A stretch of 64,000 nt of DNA from Rusavskia elegans (taxonomy: Eukaryota; Ascomycota; Lecanoromycetes; Teloschistales; Teloschistaceae). The stretch covers positions 496,001 through 560,000 of the forward strand of contig SAUG01000053.1 in assembly GCA_011316305.1 (NCBI GenBank). The letters run 5' to 3'. The stretch's first letter is position 1, and each line of letters starts with the position of its first letter. A program made the position numbers and the translations under genes. The notes below the pieces were generated by a model that worked only from the letters and a program-made list of their open reading frames with translations, searched no databases and was not told the DNA's origin. Shown here in pieces: positions 21,026-31,151 of this stretch.

Positions 21026-21814
21026 TCAGCCATTCCCTATAACCTCCTCTTCCGTGACCCTCCTCACTTCCCCCTCACACCCCTCCAGCCCCTCCGCCAA
21101 CACCCCAGCAAACACACCTCCCACTTCCTCCACACTCTTCCCCCTTACCCCTTCCTCCTCAAAACTCGTCGCCCTCTTCCCCGGCAACCCACACATCACA
21201 ATCCTCTCAAACCATCCCGATTCCGTACCCACATTCAACCCCACCCCAAACCCCGTAATATACCGTCTCAAATGAACGCCCACACTGGCAATCTTCCTAC
21301 CCTCATCCCCCACCGTCCAAACACCAGGATTCTCCGTCCTCGTTCCCACGATACCATAGTGCTCTAGAACAGCGATTATGCTGGTCTCGAGAAACTGGAC
21401 GTAGGATCGCGATGTGAAACCATGCGTCTTCAGATTCAGGATCAGGAATGCGGTGAGCTGGCCCGGGCCATGGAACGTGGTTTGGCCTCCGCGAAGGGAT
21501 TCGTGGAATTCGGCTTTATTGTTGGCGCGGAGGTGGAGTATTTGGGAGGGGGTGAGGCGGGAGATTTCGCGGCGGCCGCAGGTGTAGGTTGGGGGTGTTT
21601 GGAAGGTTAGGAGGGTTGGGGGTGGTGGGGGACCGCTTGGCGCTGGGTAGAGGAGTTTTGGAGATGAGGAGAGGGAGGAGAGGGAGGAGAGGGAGGAGAG
21701 GGAGGAGAGGGAGGAGAGGTGGAGGGAGAGGAGGTGGGTTTGGAGTTTGACGGGATGGGTATATGGGGTGAGGCCTGGGAGGTGGAGGTGACGGAGGTGG
21801 GTGGGTGGAGGCAT
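21026..21814 (-). CDS. LIP2: lipoyl(octanoyl) transferase, mitochondrial
   Basis: 262 aa from the ATG at 21814, single exon. The enzyme moves octanoate from acyl carrier protein to the lipoyl-domain lysine of 2-oxoacid dehydrogenase E2 subunits and the glycine cleavage H protein, before sulfur insertion by lipoyl synthase. Family motifs are clear: RGGQTTFHGPGQL (the RGGxxTxHxPGQ signature), RKIASVGV with the catalytic Lys at 174, GFGLN-type GFGVGLNV, and VMCGLPG with the catalytic Cys at 208. Residues about 35-52 are a Ser/Leu repeat (LSS units) encoded by a 9-bp tandem repeat. The N-terminus could serve as a mitochondrial presequence although it is His/Pro-rich. Confidence 0.92.
   Translation of the reverse strand: MPPPTHLRHLHLPGLTPYTHPVKLQTHLLSLHLSSLSSLSSLSSLSSLSSSPKLLYPAPSGPPPPPTLLTFQTPPTYTCGRREISRLTPSQILHLRANNKAEFHESLRGGQTTFHGPGQLTAFLILNLKTHGFTSRSYVQFLETSIIAVLEHYGIVGTRTENPGVWTVGDEGRKIASVGVHLRRYITGFGVGLNVGTESGWFERIVMCGLPGKRATSFEEEGVRGKSVEEVGGVFAGVLAEGLEGCEGEVRRVTEEEVIGNG
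21664..21716 (-). repeat. 9-bp tandem repeat within LIP2
   Basis: Nearly perfect head-to-tail copies of GAGGAGAGG (plus strand) encode the repeated Leu-Ser-Ser units in the N-terminal part of LIP2. Because the unit is a multiple of three, length changes stay in frame. Confidence 0.8.
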
Positions 21815-22060
21815 GAACAAGTCGATGGGGGAAAGATTCGATTGCGTCTAGCTATGTACACATCTACCTTCTTCCTACAATAATAATAGTAACGAGGAGG
21901 ACTAAAGTATGTTTACATCATATACACACTAGCCTTTAATAATATTTTCCCTCAGAAGTCCTTCTTGCAACTATGTTTACCAATGATGGGTTCGTCCAGG
22001 GACAATTGGGATTGGGTACCTTTTGGTTTTGTCTTTTGAGTGCGTGAGTACTTTGCAGAA

Positions 22061-23338
22061 TCAGCAGGCCTGAATATCACGGCCATCTGACTGCGACGGA
22101 GCATCATCTCGCACATCAGGTTCAGCCTCAGCGTCCGTATCCATTCGTTGAGGCGCACACACTGAAGTATCTTCGAACGGATCATAGTTGCCAGCAAGGA
22201 GACTCAGGACACCGGGTATAAACGGACCGTTGTCTTCGATGAACTCCTCATCTCCGCTGTCTGGTTCAGAATCTGTGGAGTCTGCTCCAGAACTATCCGA
22301 ATCCGCTGGCTCGTACTCGAAGTATTCGGAAAGCTCGATGCGGCGACAAAAGTTGGGATTAATATTATTGAAACCAATCGCCGGGCAATGACAGTGTCCT
22401 TCTTCGTCGCTGTTGGCCTCAACTTCCCAGTGACATAGCGCACATCTCCATATTCCGTCGAACCCATCCCAGAACAACTCACTCAGCTCATCCTCCCTGC
22501 CGCTTGCCACCGAGCCTTCAAATGAGTTCTTGTTCGCTGCAGCCCAGCAACCTCCACATGGACCCTTCTTCGCATTATGGCATTTGGAACAGTAATCGCA
22601 AAATTGCATATCCGCGTCTTCTGAACCGCACAATGTACAGTGAGTGGAACTGCCATTCGGACAATAACAAGTTGCAAGCGGTTCACTACACTCCTCGCAA
22701 CGCCACCTCTGCCCATCGTAGTATCTTCCCCTTTCTTCTGAAGAGTCTGAAGAAGTATCCATCAGATCGTCGCTGCTGGATGGGACGTCTGCTGATGAGG
22801 CACTCTCTGCGACGGGAATGGTGCTGTCCGAGTATGCTGATGTGTCTTCTTCGAGGGCACTACTGGCCGATGTCAGGTCTTGATCTCCTGCTTCTGCTTC
22901 TTCTTCCGTTTCTTCTTGGAAAGTGTGGCCGCCATGATGTAGATTGCCATCAACTGCAATAGGGGCCATAGTGTTGGGTACTGTAAGATCAATAATACGC
23001 TCGTGTACAGCTGGGAGCGTATCGTGGATTTGTGGTCCAGCGGCCTGCCTTGAGGGCATTGGTGGGAGGGGCGAATAAGTCAATAGACCTACATTATGGT
23101 CGTTCAGGTGTGGAAAAATGGTGAGCACAAAGGTTAGGAGTCGAGACTGTCGGTGAATGGCTATCGTTCGAAGAGCTCGAGTGTAAGTAAGAGAAGACGC
23201 AGAAGATGCTCCCCGAGCTGCTGCGGGCAACTTCGAGTACAAAGCGTAGAAAGAGGCCACAACGTCGCCATCATTAATACTGTGGTCGGCGATTCTCAAA
23301 TGCGTGTAGGCGCCTTCTTCGGTCGTCGGCGACACCAT
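22061..23338 (-). CDS. acidic cysteine-rich protein, putative zinc-binding
   Basis: 425 aa from the ATG at 23338. The N-terminal third is alpha-helical and unremarkable. The middle (about residues 140-205) is strongly acidic and Ser-rich. Residues about 205-285 carry many paired cysteines (WRCEECSEPLATCYC, THCTLCG, QFCDYCSKCH, GPCGGC), and a further set (WRCALCHWEV, HCHCP) follows at about 300-330. The CxxC/CxC pairs look like tandem zinc ribbons. The tail is again acidic. I do not recognise a named domain. The layout suggests a nuclear or protein-interaction role, but function is unknown. Confidence 0.65.
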   Translation of the reverse strand: MVSPTTEEGAYTHLRIADHSINDGDVVASFYALYSKLPAAARGASSASSLTYTRALRTIAIHRQSRLLTFVLTIFPHLNDHNVGLLTYSPLPPMPSRQAAGPQIHDTLPAVHERIIDLTVPNTMAPIAVDGNLHHGGHTFQEETEEEAEAGDQDLTSASSALEEDTSAYSDSTIPVAESASSADVPSSSDDLMDTSSDSSEERGRYYDGQRWRCEECSEPLATCYCPNGSSTHCTLCGSEDADMQFCDYCSKCHNAKKGPCGGCWAAANKNSFEGSVASGREDELSELFWDGFDGIWRCALCHWEVEANSDEEGHCHCPAIGFNNINPNFCRRIELSEYFEYEPADSDSSGADSTDSEPDSGDEEFIEDNGPFIPGVLSLLAGNYDPFEDTSVCAPQRMDTDAEAEPDVRDDAPSQSDGRDIQAC

Positions 23339-23439
23339 CTTCAATTCGTACGACGACAATAGTACTATCGATACCTATTGTCTGATGAGTTAATACTAGA
23401 GGCATTAACCAATCAGTTGTGGCAATCAGCGGTAGCTAA

Positions 23440-23742
23440 CTCGGTGTTTGAAACTCGAGAACTAGACTGCCTCGTCAGAACAAGAATAGATTGCAATGAG
23501 AGGTCACAACAACCGGTACCTCGATAAAGGGACAACGTCCTAAAAATCGACGGTAGAAAGACAGCAAGCTGTCTAACGAGTGCACAGATATTGCCGTACA
23601 GCTGCTATATTGACTAGTAGCGTCATAATAGGACAATAGACTTGTAGTGACTTGACTTTACATCAAGTGCACTAGATATATTGGTTGCTGTGCCCACATT
23701 GGAATCTATTTCTTGTTCTGACGAGACTGCTTCGAAACCGAG
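23440..23742. mobile_element. MITE-like inverted-repeat element in divergent promoter
   Basis: Two arms of about 60-75 bp, at about 23440-23513 and 23682-23742, are imperfect reverse complements. The shared core TCGTCAGAACAAGAA-TAGATT is followed by CAATG and GxCACAxCAACC, and the outer ends read CTCGGT on one side and ACCGAG on the other. The roughly 170 bp between them is unique. It lies between the divergently transcribed Cys-rich gene (start 23338) and POP7 (start 23859). A target-site duplication could not be settled. Confidence 0.6.
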
Positions 23743-23858
23743 ATAATAGATTTCTCCACTGAAGAGTCGCGAACCCACGTGACCTCGTGTCATCATCCCT
23801 GGAATGGCAGTCTCTCGTTCAATTGATACTAGAGCAGCAACGCCATGTGAAATCTTCA

Positions 23859-24576
23859 ATGGCCCCGTCCGAGTCTCTCAACGTCAAGCCTAAACCCCAG
23901 AAACTCCCGCGCCTCCCGTCCAGTAACTCCCCTGATTTTCCGCATCGCTCCTTACCAAATACTAATATTTCCGCCCTCCTCAGATGCCCGCATCACCAAA
24001 CGCCCTCTCCTCCGACCTCCAATCCCCTCTCCCTACGCCTCTTCCGCCTCCCCGAAGATCATCTACATTTCCACCAGAACACCCTTCATCTCTGCCGTGA
24101 AGCGCGTTCGCAAATTACTTGATCTCATCGACAAAAGAGCAGTCGGGAAGTTCGACCTTAGTGATGGGCGGAAGGGCAAGGAGACGTTGCGAGCTCTTGG
24201 GGAGGTCGATCAAGCGTCCGGGAAGGAGCCAGAAGAAGTCATACTGAAAGCTACGAATCGAGCGATCGGGAAAGCGCTGGGGTTAGGTGTGTTCTTCCAG
24301 GGGCAGGGTGATGTAAGGGTCCGGTTGAGGACGGGAAGCGTGGGAGCTGTGGATGATATAGTCGTTGAGGAGAAGAGAACGGCAAGGAAGGGAAAGAAAG
24401 GATCGCCAGGGAGGAAGAATGAGGAAGGCGCGACGGCTGGCGCTGGCGAGAACGCTGAAGACGGCAATGACGAGGTCAATGAAGAGATGGTAAACGTGGA
24501 AGCCGATGATGCGGTTCTACCGGAGACACAAATTCGGAAAGTCAGTGTCTTGGAAATTGGTATCAGCCTGATATGA
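23859..24576 (+). CDS. POP7: RNase P/MRP subunit Pop7/Rpp20
   Basis: Two exons, 23859-23922 and 23984-24576, give 218 aa; the intron is 61 nt with a TACTAAT-like branch site. The protein belongs to the Alba superfamily and with Pop6 binds the P3 domain of the RNase P and RNase MRP RNAs, acting in tRNA 5' processing and rRNA maturation. Family evidence: a KLPRLPS...ITKRPL N-terminus, the KIIYISTRTPFISAVKRVRK strand-helix unit, ATNRAIGKALGLGVFFQ, and the terminal IRKVSVLEIGISL strand. A low-complexity insertion (about residues 145-195, Glu/Gly/Ala/Lys-rich) makes it longer than the 140-aa yeast and human proteins. Confidence 0.85.
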
Positions 24577-25610
24577 AGCCACACGGAGTCGCCATCGACG
24601 TTTATCCTCCAGGCATTGGACATGGGATACGCCAACTATCCTACACCACTGCCGGCGTTCCTTCACCGTATCGCGTGTCTTATCAAGCCATTTGGCAACC
24701 TGGCAGGGTCAACTCTGAGGCTCGACGTTCGGTAAGAAAAAGACACGTGGCGACGCCTTTGGAACAGAAGGCTGAATACGCAATAGGCTGATCAAACGAC
24801 CTTCTATTCAAAGACCTCACATCTCCCGCGATTGATGTAATGGCATAATGGTCCCATGCATCTTGTATCACGCGACTGCGCCAGAGTTCCTTGAAAGGGA
24901 GAAATTCAATCATATCGCCAAAGATGGACGGGTAACCGGCGAGCAACGCACGTAGTCACGGGAGGCGTTCGAGAAAAGATTAGTTTGGGAGCTCAGCGTG
25001 CTTGCAAGATTGTCAACTTCCGTAGATCTCCAAAAGAACGATTTCTTTTTGACAAAATTATCAGCCAAATTTCGAAAGCCGTGCTTCAGATGTGACGAAG
25101 TATTAAGATTGGGCTGTGCAAATGTGCTGACGGCACTTCGAGATCTTCGGATGAGCTCATCTCCATCCGGAGGATCATCCAAGAGCGCTTAGAGACTTCC
25201 TTGAGCCATCGGTCCATATCTTGAGACAGCAGAGTCATACTAGAGATTACTTCCTTGTTCATGTCTGTACGCTTAGCAATGAACTGAGTGATATGCTAGA
25301 GAGCTGGGTTTGCAAGCGAATCAGAGGGAAACCATCGCATGAGACGCGGATCGTTTCGTATCCCGATCGAGGCTGAAGGCGTCGTGCAACACCATCTTCC
25401 ATACGCTTCGTCCTTGACGACAGGTACAGCTTCGAATTGATATCAATCAAGACGAGTGAGGTCATTGAAGTCGCCGCAGCATGTGGACGTGAATGAGTGG
25501 AAGCAGCTCTGAAAATATCTCTATCGTATGTTGATGATACATCTAGCTCTTCTGACCTTCTCAGACTTCATTGTTCTCCATAGGCCTTCCACCAACTGTC
25601 TTCTGGTCTC
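24577..25610. other. 1-kb interval between POP7 and ATP18
   Basis: A convergent intergenic stretch. Several 60-90-codon frames exist on both strands (for example minus 24910-25182), but I could not join them into a convincing gene. Confidence 0.35.
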
Positions 25611-26177
25611 TCAATGTTCCGCAGGCTTCGCCGATTTCAGGTTTGGATTTCTCGGGTCGTTCTTCCATTGTGGGGCTAGTGGAGAATAGCGGACCGTCAG
25701 CATGGTGCATACGAGTCGAAGCTAGTAGCAAAGGAAAGAAGCACTCCTCTGATCCGAAAGCAGGATAAGGGAAGTTGGAGTGTAGACGTACTGTCCATCA
25801 ATGCACTCTGAACTTTCCAGACACCGTAGAAAACGACGACACCTGCGGCGGGACTCGAATCAGCAGATTTCCATGGTTCCGTGAATCTCAATCCTTCAAA
25901 ATCAGCGTTATTATGTCCAATGCTTGTTTTAGATAGTCCAAACAAATCGAGAAATCCAGACCCGTTTACACCTGGTGCAACAAAGGGAGCACCGATAGCT
26001 CTGCGATAGCAACAGGTTTTCGACTGAGGGATTCATGGGATATAAGTCGTACCGGCAGCATAAAACGGACCCATTGGGCCCGCTATCACCGTGTCAGCCA
26101 CTGTCGGAACAGACGTTTTGGAGAGAGATTCTAGACGAACCGACAGGCGCATTGAATTTCTTGCCGAGGAGTGACAT
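25611..26177 (-). CDS. ATP18: mitochondrial ATP synthase subunit j (i/j)
   Basis: Four tiny exons on the minus strand: 26141-26177, 26053-26082, 25792-25842 and 25611-25675, giving 60 aa, the usual size for Atp18. Atp18 is a single-pass inner-membrane subunit of the F1Fo-ATP synthase, in the membrane arm important for dimer formation. Seen features: MSLLGKKFNAPVAGPM at the N-terminus, one hydrophobic helix (about residues 17-30, PFYAAGVVVFYGVW), and the hallmark WKNDPRNPNLK near the C-terminus. Frame is kept across all three introns. The start lies 264 bp from the divergent SPC19 start. Confidence 0.88.
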
Positions 26178-26441
26178 CTCGTCGAGCGATTGTTGATATG
26201 GACTGGGAGGAGCGGAGCGATTCGATGGCTTGATGGGTCGGAGGTTGCTTCGAGTGCTTGAGGTGTGAAGTCAGAGGTAGAGTCGATCTTTATTCATGCG
26301 GCTCTTGGCAGCCAATCAGAGCGCCGCTTTAGACCACTCACTTCACGACTTTAAACAGTTGAACGAGCAAAACTATGGTTTGACTTAAACCAACATAAAG
26401 ATGTGACTGCTTTCTTGGACTGAGGTCCATTCTTTTTGAAC

Positions 26442-27012
26442 ATGGCGAACCCACTGGCCGACTGCGTCTCTTCACTTCGCTCAAGCAATCATTTACTCGG
26501 CAACAGCATCTCGATACTTGACTCTGGCGTCAATGATTTCCCCAGACTAGCGAAAGTGCTGCAGACAACCAAGGTTTTATCCTGTCATCTACGTCGTTCC
26601 ATTATGTATCTAACATATAGCCTTCTTCTAGCACTTCGAGCTCCTCCCTTCTTCCGCTCTCTCCGCCGCTCAATCTCAGCTTCTCTCCTCCCTTGTCCCG
26701 GAATTCAACAACCTCCTCTCGCGTGTCGAAACCCATCTCGATCGCCTCGAGCGCCGCGAACAAGCTCTCATCGCTCGGTGTGAGCTCCTTGATGGCAGAC
26801 TTTCCATGAGTGGTGAGGACGGCGAAGCAATGAGAAAAGCTGCCGGGCTTGGAAGGAAGAGTCTTGCTGGAGAAGGTGATGGTAGTCGGGAGGCATTGAG
26901 ATTGAAGCAACTGAGAGCGAAAAAGGAAAGATTAGGATATACTGTTGAGAGGCTGGGACTACAGGCCCAGCAAAAGGAGAGGCAATTGAGATTGAGCGTG
27001 GCCGCTCAGTGA
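26442..27012 (+). CDS. SPC19: DASH (Dam1) complex subunit Spc19
   Basis: Two exons, 26442-26573 and 26632-27012, give 170 aa (yeast Spc19 is 165 aa). The DASH complex is a kinetochore ring that couples chromosomes to spindle microtubules in fungi. Family evidence: CVSSLRSS near the N-terminus, LDSGVNDFPRLAKVLQTT, then HFELLPSSALSAAQS and a coiled coil LLSRVETHLDRLERRE ending in GRLS. The C-terminal half (about 110-170) is another Lys/Arg/Glu-rich coiled coil. The ATG used is the first in frame. Confidence 0.85.
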
Positions 27013-27261
27013 AACAATTTCAACGACGATATGGACCAGCGGCAGTCGAGGGTGGCGTTGCGGAGAATCTGTTGGAGCAGATACCCAGGAGTCGAGCCAA
27101 ACTGTTCTGGTTTTTTCGGGCTACAGTTCATGTGTTCATTACAGGTCATTCTGGTAATAACTCGTCAACCCGACTTCGATAGGTTGGCGGGTGCGTCCTT
27201 GTAGTGGTCTCATCTCTGGTCATCTGTTTAGTATGAAAGAGAATGGCTGCCTTCATTCCTA

Positions 27262-28414
27262 TCATTTCCGCCCTTTGTTGACAACAACTTCTCTCAATCC
27301 CATCAGGCCTAGCCAAACCGCTTCCTCGGTTCTGATGGTCCTGCTACCCTGGCCTGGACACAGATTGACCCAGTAGTCGAAAAGTTCTTTAGGCTCCTTC
27401 ACGCCCATCTTCTGCAGTTCCCTGTCTGCTTCGACTGCTACTTCAAGGCCGGCAACACCCCCGAAGACAACCAGCATGTGGTTGAATTGTGGGACCTGAT
27501 CTCCGTCTGGCATGTGTCGACCAAGGTTTGCAACGGGCGAACCACGCTCGGAGGTACCGATAGTCAAATCATATCCACCTGAATAGGTGCATTCGGTAAT
27601 GACCGTTGACAAGGAGGACGCTGCGCGTACACTATAACCCCAATAATACCCGACTTCCTCTCGAGGCGCCGAAGGAGCGACGACTGAGCCGGCTGCCGGA
27701 CCATCACCAGAAGCCGATATATCTGAATCTTCGGGGAGCTTGATAGTGACTCTTGTATCTGGTGGAATGGCTGCAGGCACAGAAATCTTTTGCGGAAGAC
27801 CGACATCGACCAGACTCGCCTCCTGAGAATGGGGTTCCTCTCTATTGCGCTTTTTCGGCTTCTTCGATTTTTCACCTGCCACGGGCTTCTTGATCGTAAC
27901 GCCTTCGCGATATCGACACCACTCGTGACTCTTCAAATGATGGGGCATATCAAGACTTGGCAAGCTTCCAGCGAACCTTAGATCCGGATGCAGAGGAAAC
28001 AAAAACGGCCGTAGAAACGGCGGTGTCTCAAGGTAGGAAAGCACATGCATCAAAAAGTAATCGGGGTCCGAAAAGCCTGTGAAGCCGCCATCTGCATTCT
28101 GATGGTAGTGGTCTCCAGCACCTTTCCGCTGTTTGCTCTGTCCATCATCAAAGACGACTATCTCATCAACACAGAAGACGGCCAAGGCACGGGCAATTCG
28201 GCCGGCCAGGAGAGTTTTGAGCTCCGGTGTAAGGGCACTACGTAAGCTCTGTCAGAGGTATCTTGCGGCATACAGCAATTTTCATGTACTTAGCGATGAT
28301 ACTGCCAGGCAATGCAACGCTTACCGTGTAAGCTCTACCTTCCGATGCCTCGAAGATAGCTGTAGGTTTCGAAGTATCTGGTTTTACATCTTGGGCGACA
28401 CTCTTTCGCTTCAT
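27262..28414 (-). CDS. SPOUT-family RNA methyltransferase (C9orf114/SPOUT1-like, DUF171)
   Basis: Two exons, 28290-28414 and 27262-28237, give 366 aa; the 52-nt intron interrupts the start of the fold. The DUF171/SPOUT1 family are trefoil-knot SAM-dependent methyltransferases that act on RNA. Family evidence: YTVSVALPGSIIAN in exon 1, joined in frame to LKTLLAGRIARALAVFCVDE and IVVFDD, then HLKSHEWCRYREGV and a YYWGYSVR segment. The C-terminal knot region contains MLVVFGGVAGLEVAV and LCPGQGSRTIRTEEA, where the glycine-rich loops would bind SAM. A Lys-rich insertion (KKPKKRNREE, about residues 150-160) may be a nuclear or nucleolar signal. The gene is divergent from the SelK-like gene. Confidence 0.85.
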
Positions 28415-28887
28415 GACTCAGACAAAATCTTGTTTCTGTCGGTAGCTCAGGGAGAACCAGCGCCAAGACTGAGGAGGATGAACGTGGAAATCTTCTTAAT
28501 CTTTCAAGTCAAGAATGTGTCTGAAGTGGTTCGTTACGTGGATGAGAGAATTTTCTAGATACTCGACATTGATCGAAAGTGGAACAAGCCAAAAGCCAAA
28601 GTCAGCCTAGCAGTCCTTCAACATAACCGTCGGAAATCTATCAGAGGGATACTGGACGGTCTATCATTCGTAGATATAAGTTCCCCTATCTTACATATAA
28701 GCGTAAAAACATTTGATGGACAGGGAAAAAATAATAGTGACTACCAAAAGAAGTACAAGTTTATCCCCGATCCTAACTCCGCCAAATTTTGCGCCCAAGC
28801 GTCAACCTGTCCTCTGCCTTTGATACAGTCCACAATCGGTTCCAGCCTCAAATCACAAGACACAAGATACAACAAAACCAACCCACG
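28415..28887. other. divergent promoter region
   Basis: A 473-bp interval between the SPOUT methyltransferase and SelK-like starts. No further gene seen. Confidence 0.4.
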
Positions 28888-29479
28888 ATGTCTCGTCCCT
28901 CGACTGCCCCTCCACCTCGACCCTACCTCTCCAGCGGCCAAGTCCTTCAGACGTACTTCCCCTGCTCTCCTTCTCCCCTTACCTCGAACATCCTTCGACC
29001 ATATACCCCATATCCCCATCCACAGACTGAGATCAAAAACGCTAACTCTCAATGGCTCAGGCCTCCCCTCACTTCTCGTATCCGTAACTTCGTCGACTCC
29101 ACCTACAATTTCCTCGGCCTCTACGTCACAACGCTTTTCTCGGCACGTACTCCCTCTCTGCTCCATCTCCATCCTTTCCTGTCCTCTTCAACCTTTTACT
29201 ACGAAATGGAACACCCCATGAACACGAAACCCATGGCTAGATAGCTAATTGCAGTGCGGGCTCTTATAGTTGGACGCCTACGCAGCAGCGGAGCAATCGC
29301 CATTCAACACCCGGAATCGACATGTAAGGCGCACGGGTGGCGGTGGATCAAGTATTGCGCGAGGCTGGGGCGGAGGCGGGGGCACTGGCGGGAATGGAGG
29401 GGGAGGTGGTGGAGATGGGGGAAGGAAGATTGGGAGGGTGGATGATGTCAGGGGACCAGAGTGCAGAAGTTGCGGGTAG
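28888..29479 (+). CDS. selenoprotein K-like (SelK/SelG) membrane protein, Cys form
   Basis: Two exons, proposed as 28888-29142 and 29270-29479, give 154 aa. SelK proteins are small ER membrane proteins linked to ER-associated degradation and calcium flux in animals; the fungal relatives are uncharacterised. Seen features: YLSSGQVLQ near residue 16 (the SxGxVL start of SelK), a hydrophobic stretch FLGLYVTTLFSL, then AYAAAEQSPFN, a long glycine tract, RKIGRVDDVRGPE, and the C-terminal CRSCG where animal SelK has selenocysteine. The intron start is unsettled: the best protein needs a rare GC donor after the TCG at 29142. A GT donor at 29124 would delete VTTLFS. Confidence 0.7.
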
Positions 29480-30085
29480 TATGGTGCTCAAGATGGAAAT
29501 CAATCCTCGGTCTTGCGAGTTGAGCGCTATATGGTGGGCATTGTTAGGTGAATAATTCTTCTCCCACGCTGGTGTTGGGGTTGTTCTTGCTACTGAAGGA
29601 ATTTTAAGGCATACGATAATGCGTATCTTACGACATTATGATTTCTAAGCAACGCAACTAGAGAGGATTAACAGGGTCGACGTTTTTGGAGCTCGATTGT
29701 AAACACCGGTGCACTATTGATGATGATTCGTGCCAAGTCTAGATGTTGAGAAACCGTCGGCATTCTAGACGGTTGCTTCGGAATGGGTCCGCATTGTAAC
29801 AGCTTCGTTGGTGCTTGATCCTGGACGACTCGTAACGTCAATCGCGACAGATGTTATCCATTGGGTTTAGCTTGAAATGATGGTCTGAGTGCGGTTGCAA
29901 AGCGTCGAGTGAGGATTCCGCTGATGCAACGAGTGGCGGTAATTTATTTCCTCAATTCTAAAACAAATAATGCAAGGTAAAGATAGCTGGGGAAGTATAC
30001 TGCATCTTACTTTGTTGTGGAATCCTATGATCTCGTGCCTTCAGATTTTTCAAAAGTAGAACGTTTGTCACATCTGTCACGTCTT
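29480..30085. other. intergenic, DERA upstream region
   Basis: No supportable gene. An in-frame extension upstream of the aldolase ATG (back to about 30017) lacks any ATG and is not annotated as coding. Confidence 0.4.
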
Positions 30086-31151
30086 ATGGCCTTGGAGAAA
30101 GAACGCAGTATGACAAATTGGTATACACAGGCGGAGTGGGGGACTATCATCAACGAAGCCGAGAAAGATATTCCCAGCTCGTTCCCTGAGTACAAGGCTC
30201 CAATTCTGGGCACGCCTGACTTTGCCAACTGCATTGATCACACCCTCTTGAAACTGGATGCCAACAAGGACCAGATTGACGAGCTTTGTGAGGAAGCAAG
30301 AAGACATCGATTCCGGGTAAGACCACAAATCTCACATTGTTCTGGTGGAAGAAAGCTTTATCGCGGTAGCTCTGGCCTGTATCTCGTCTTCGAACACTTC
30401 CGATCTACATGTTTTATAGAGATCGCAATACAAAACGGCTGACAATAGCATTCTAGTCCGTATGTGTACGCTTGACTTGGGTCGAGCGCGCCGTCCACAA
30501 TCTTCAAGGGTCTGGTGTCGTCGTTGCATGTGTGGTAGGCTTCCATGAGGGGACACATTCGGTATCTGACAAGGTCAAGTACGCATCTTTCATTATCTTT
30601 GCTTGTCCCACCACTGCTTAATTGCGGTTAGAGAAGCAAGCCAAGCAATATCCGCCGGAGCCTCTGAGCTTGATATGGTCATGAACTATTCACTCTTGAA
30701 GCAGCAACGGTATTCCCAAGTCTGCTCCGACGTTGCTGCTGTGCGGAACGTTGCTCCTCATCCCGTCGTCTTGAAGGTCATTCTCGAGACTGCCCAGCTA
30801 ACTCGATTCGACATCATTGCTGGATGCAAAATTGCAGAGGCCGCAAATGCCGACTTTGTGAAAACCAGCACAGGCTTCGGTGGCCAAGGCGCCACTGTCG
30901 AGAACGTTCGCTTGATGAAGAGTGTCATTGGTCCCCACATGAAAGTCAAAGCGAGCGGAGGCGTCAAGACTGTCAAAGAGTGTGTGTCCATGATGGAAGC
31001 CGGAGCCGAGAGAATTGGAACGAGCAACGGAGTCTGGATCATGAAAGAAGCCTTGGCCCTTCTGGAGAATACCACCCAGGCAGCAGGTGGTCATGACAGC
31101 AAGAACAGCAGACCCTCGGATTCCCTTACTAGGATGTTCAGCAATTCTTAA
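30086..31151 (+). CDS. deoxyribose-phosphate aldolase
   Basis: Three exons, 30086-30316, 30457-30578 and 30632-31151, give 290 aa. The enzyme (EC 4.1.2.4) splits 2-deoxyribose 5-phosphate into glyceraldehyde 3-phosphate and acetaldehyde in deoxynucleoside catabolism. Family evidence in order: CIDHTLLK, the SVCVRLTWV strand joined correctly across intron 1, VVVACVVGF, GASELDMVMN with the catalytic Asp132, VLKVILE, the Schiff-base lysine in FVKTSTGF (Lys195), and KASGGVKT with the second catalytic lysine (Lys224). The ATG at 30086 is the first in frame; a second at 30110 is possible. The C-terminus (about 265-290) is a Ser/Asn-rich extension that overlaps a relic ORF on the other strand. Confidence 0.92.

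Noticed and set aside
24097..24635. Separate gene starting at the internal Met of POP7, and its antisense ORF
   Set aside because: The internal Met lies inside the conserved KRVRKLL helix; the upstream exon restores the family N-terminus. The antisense frame is a shadow.
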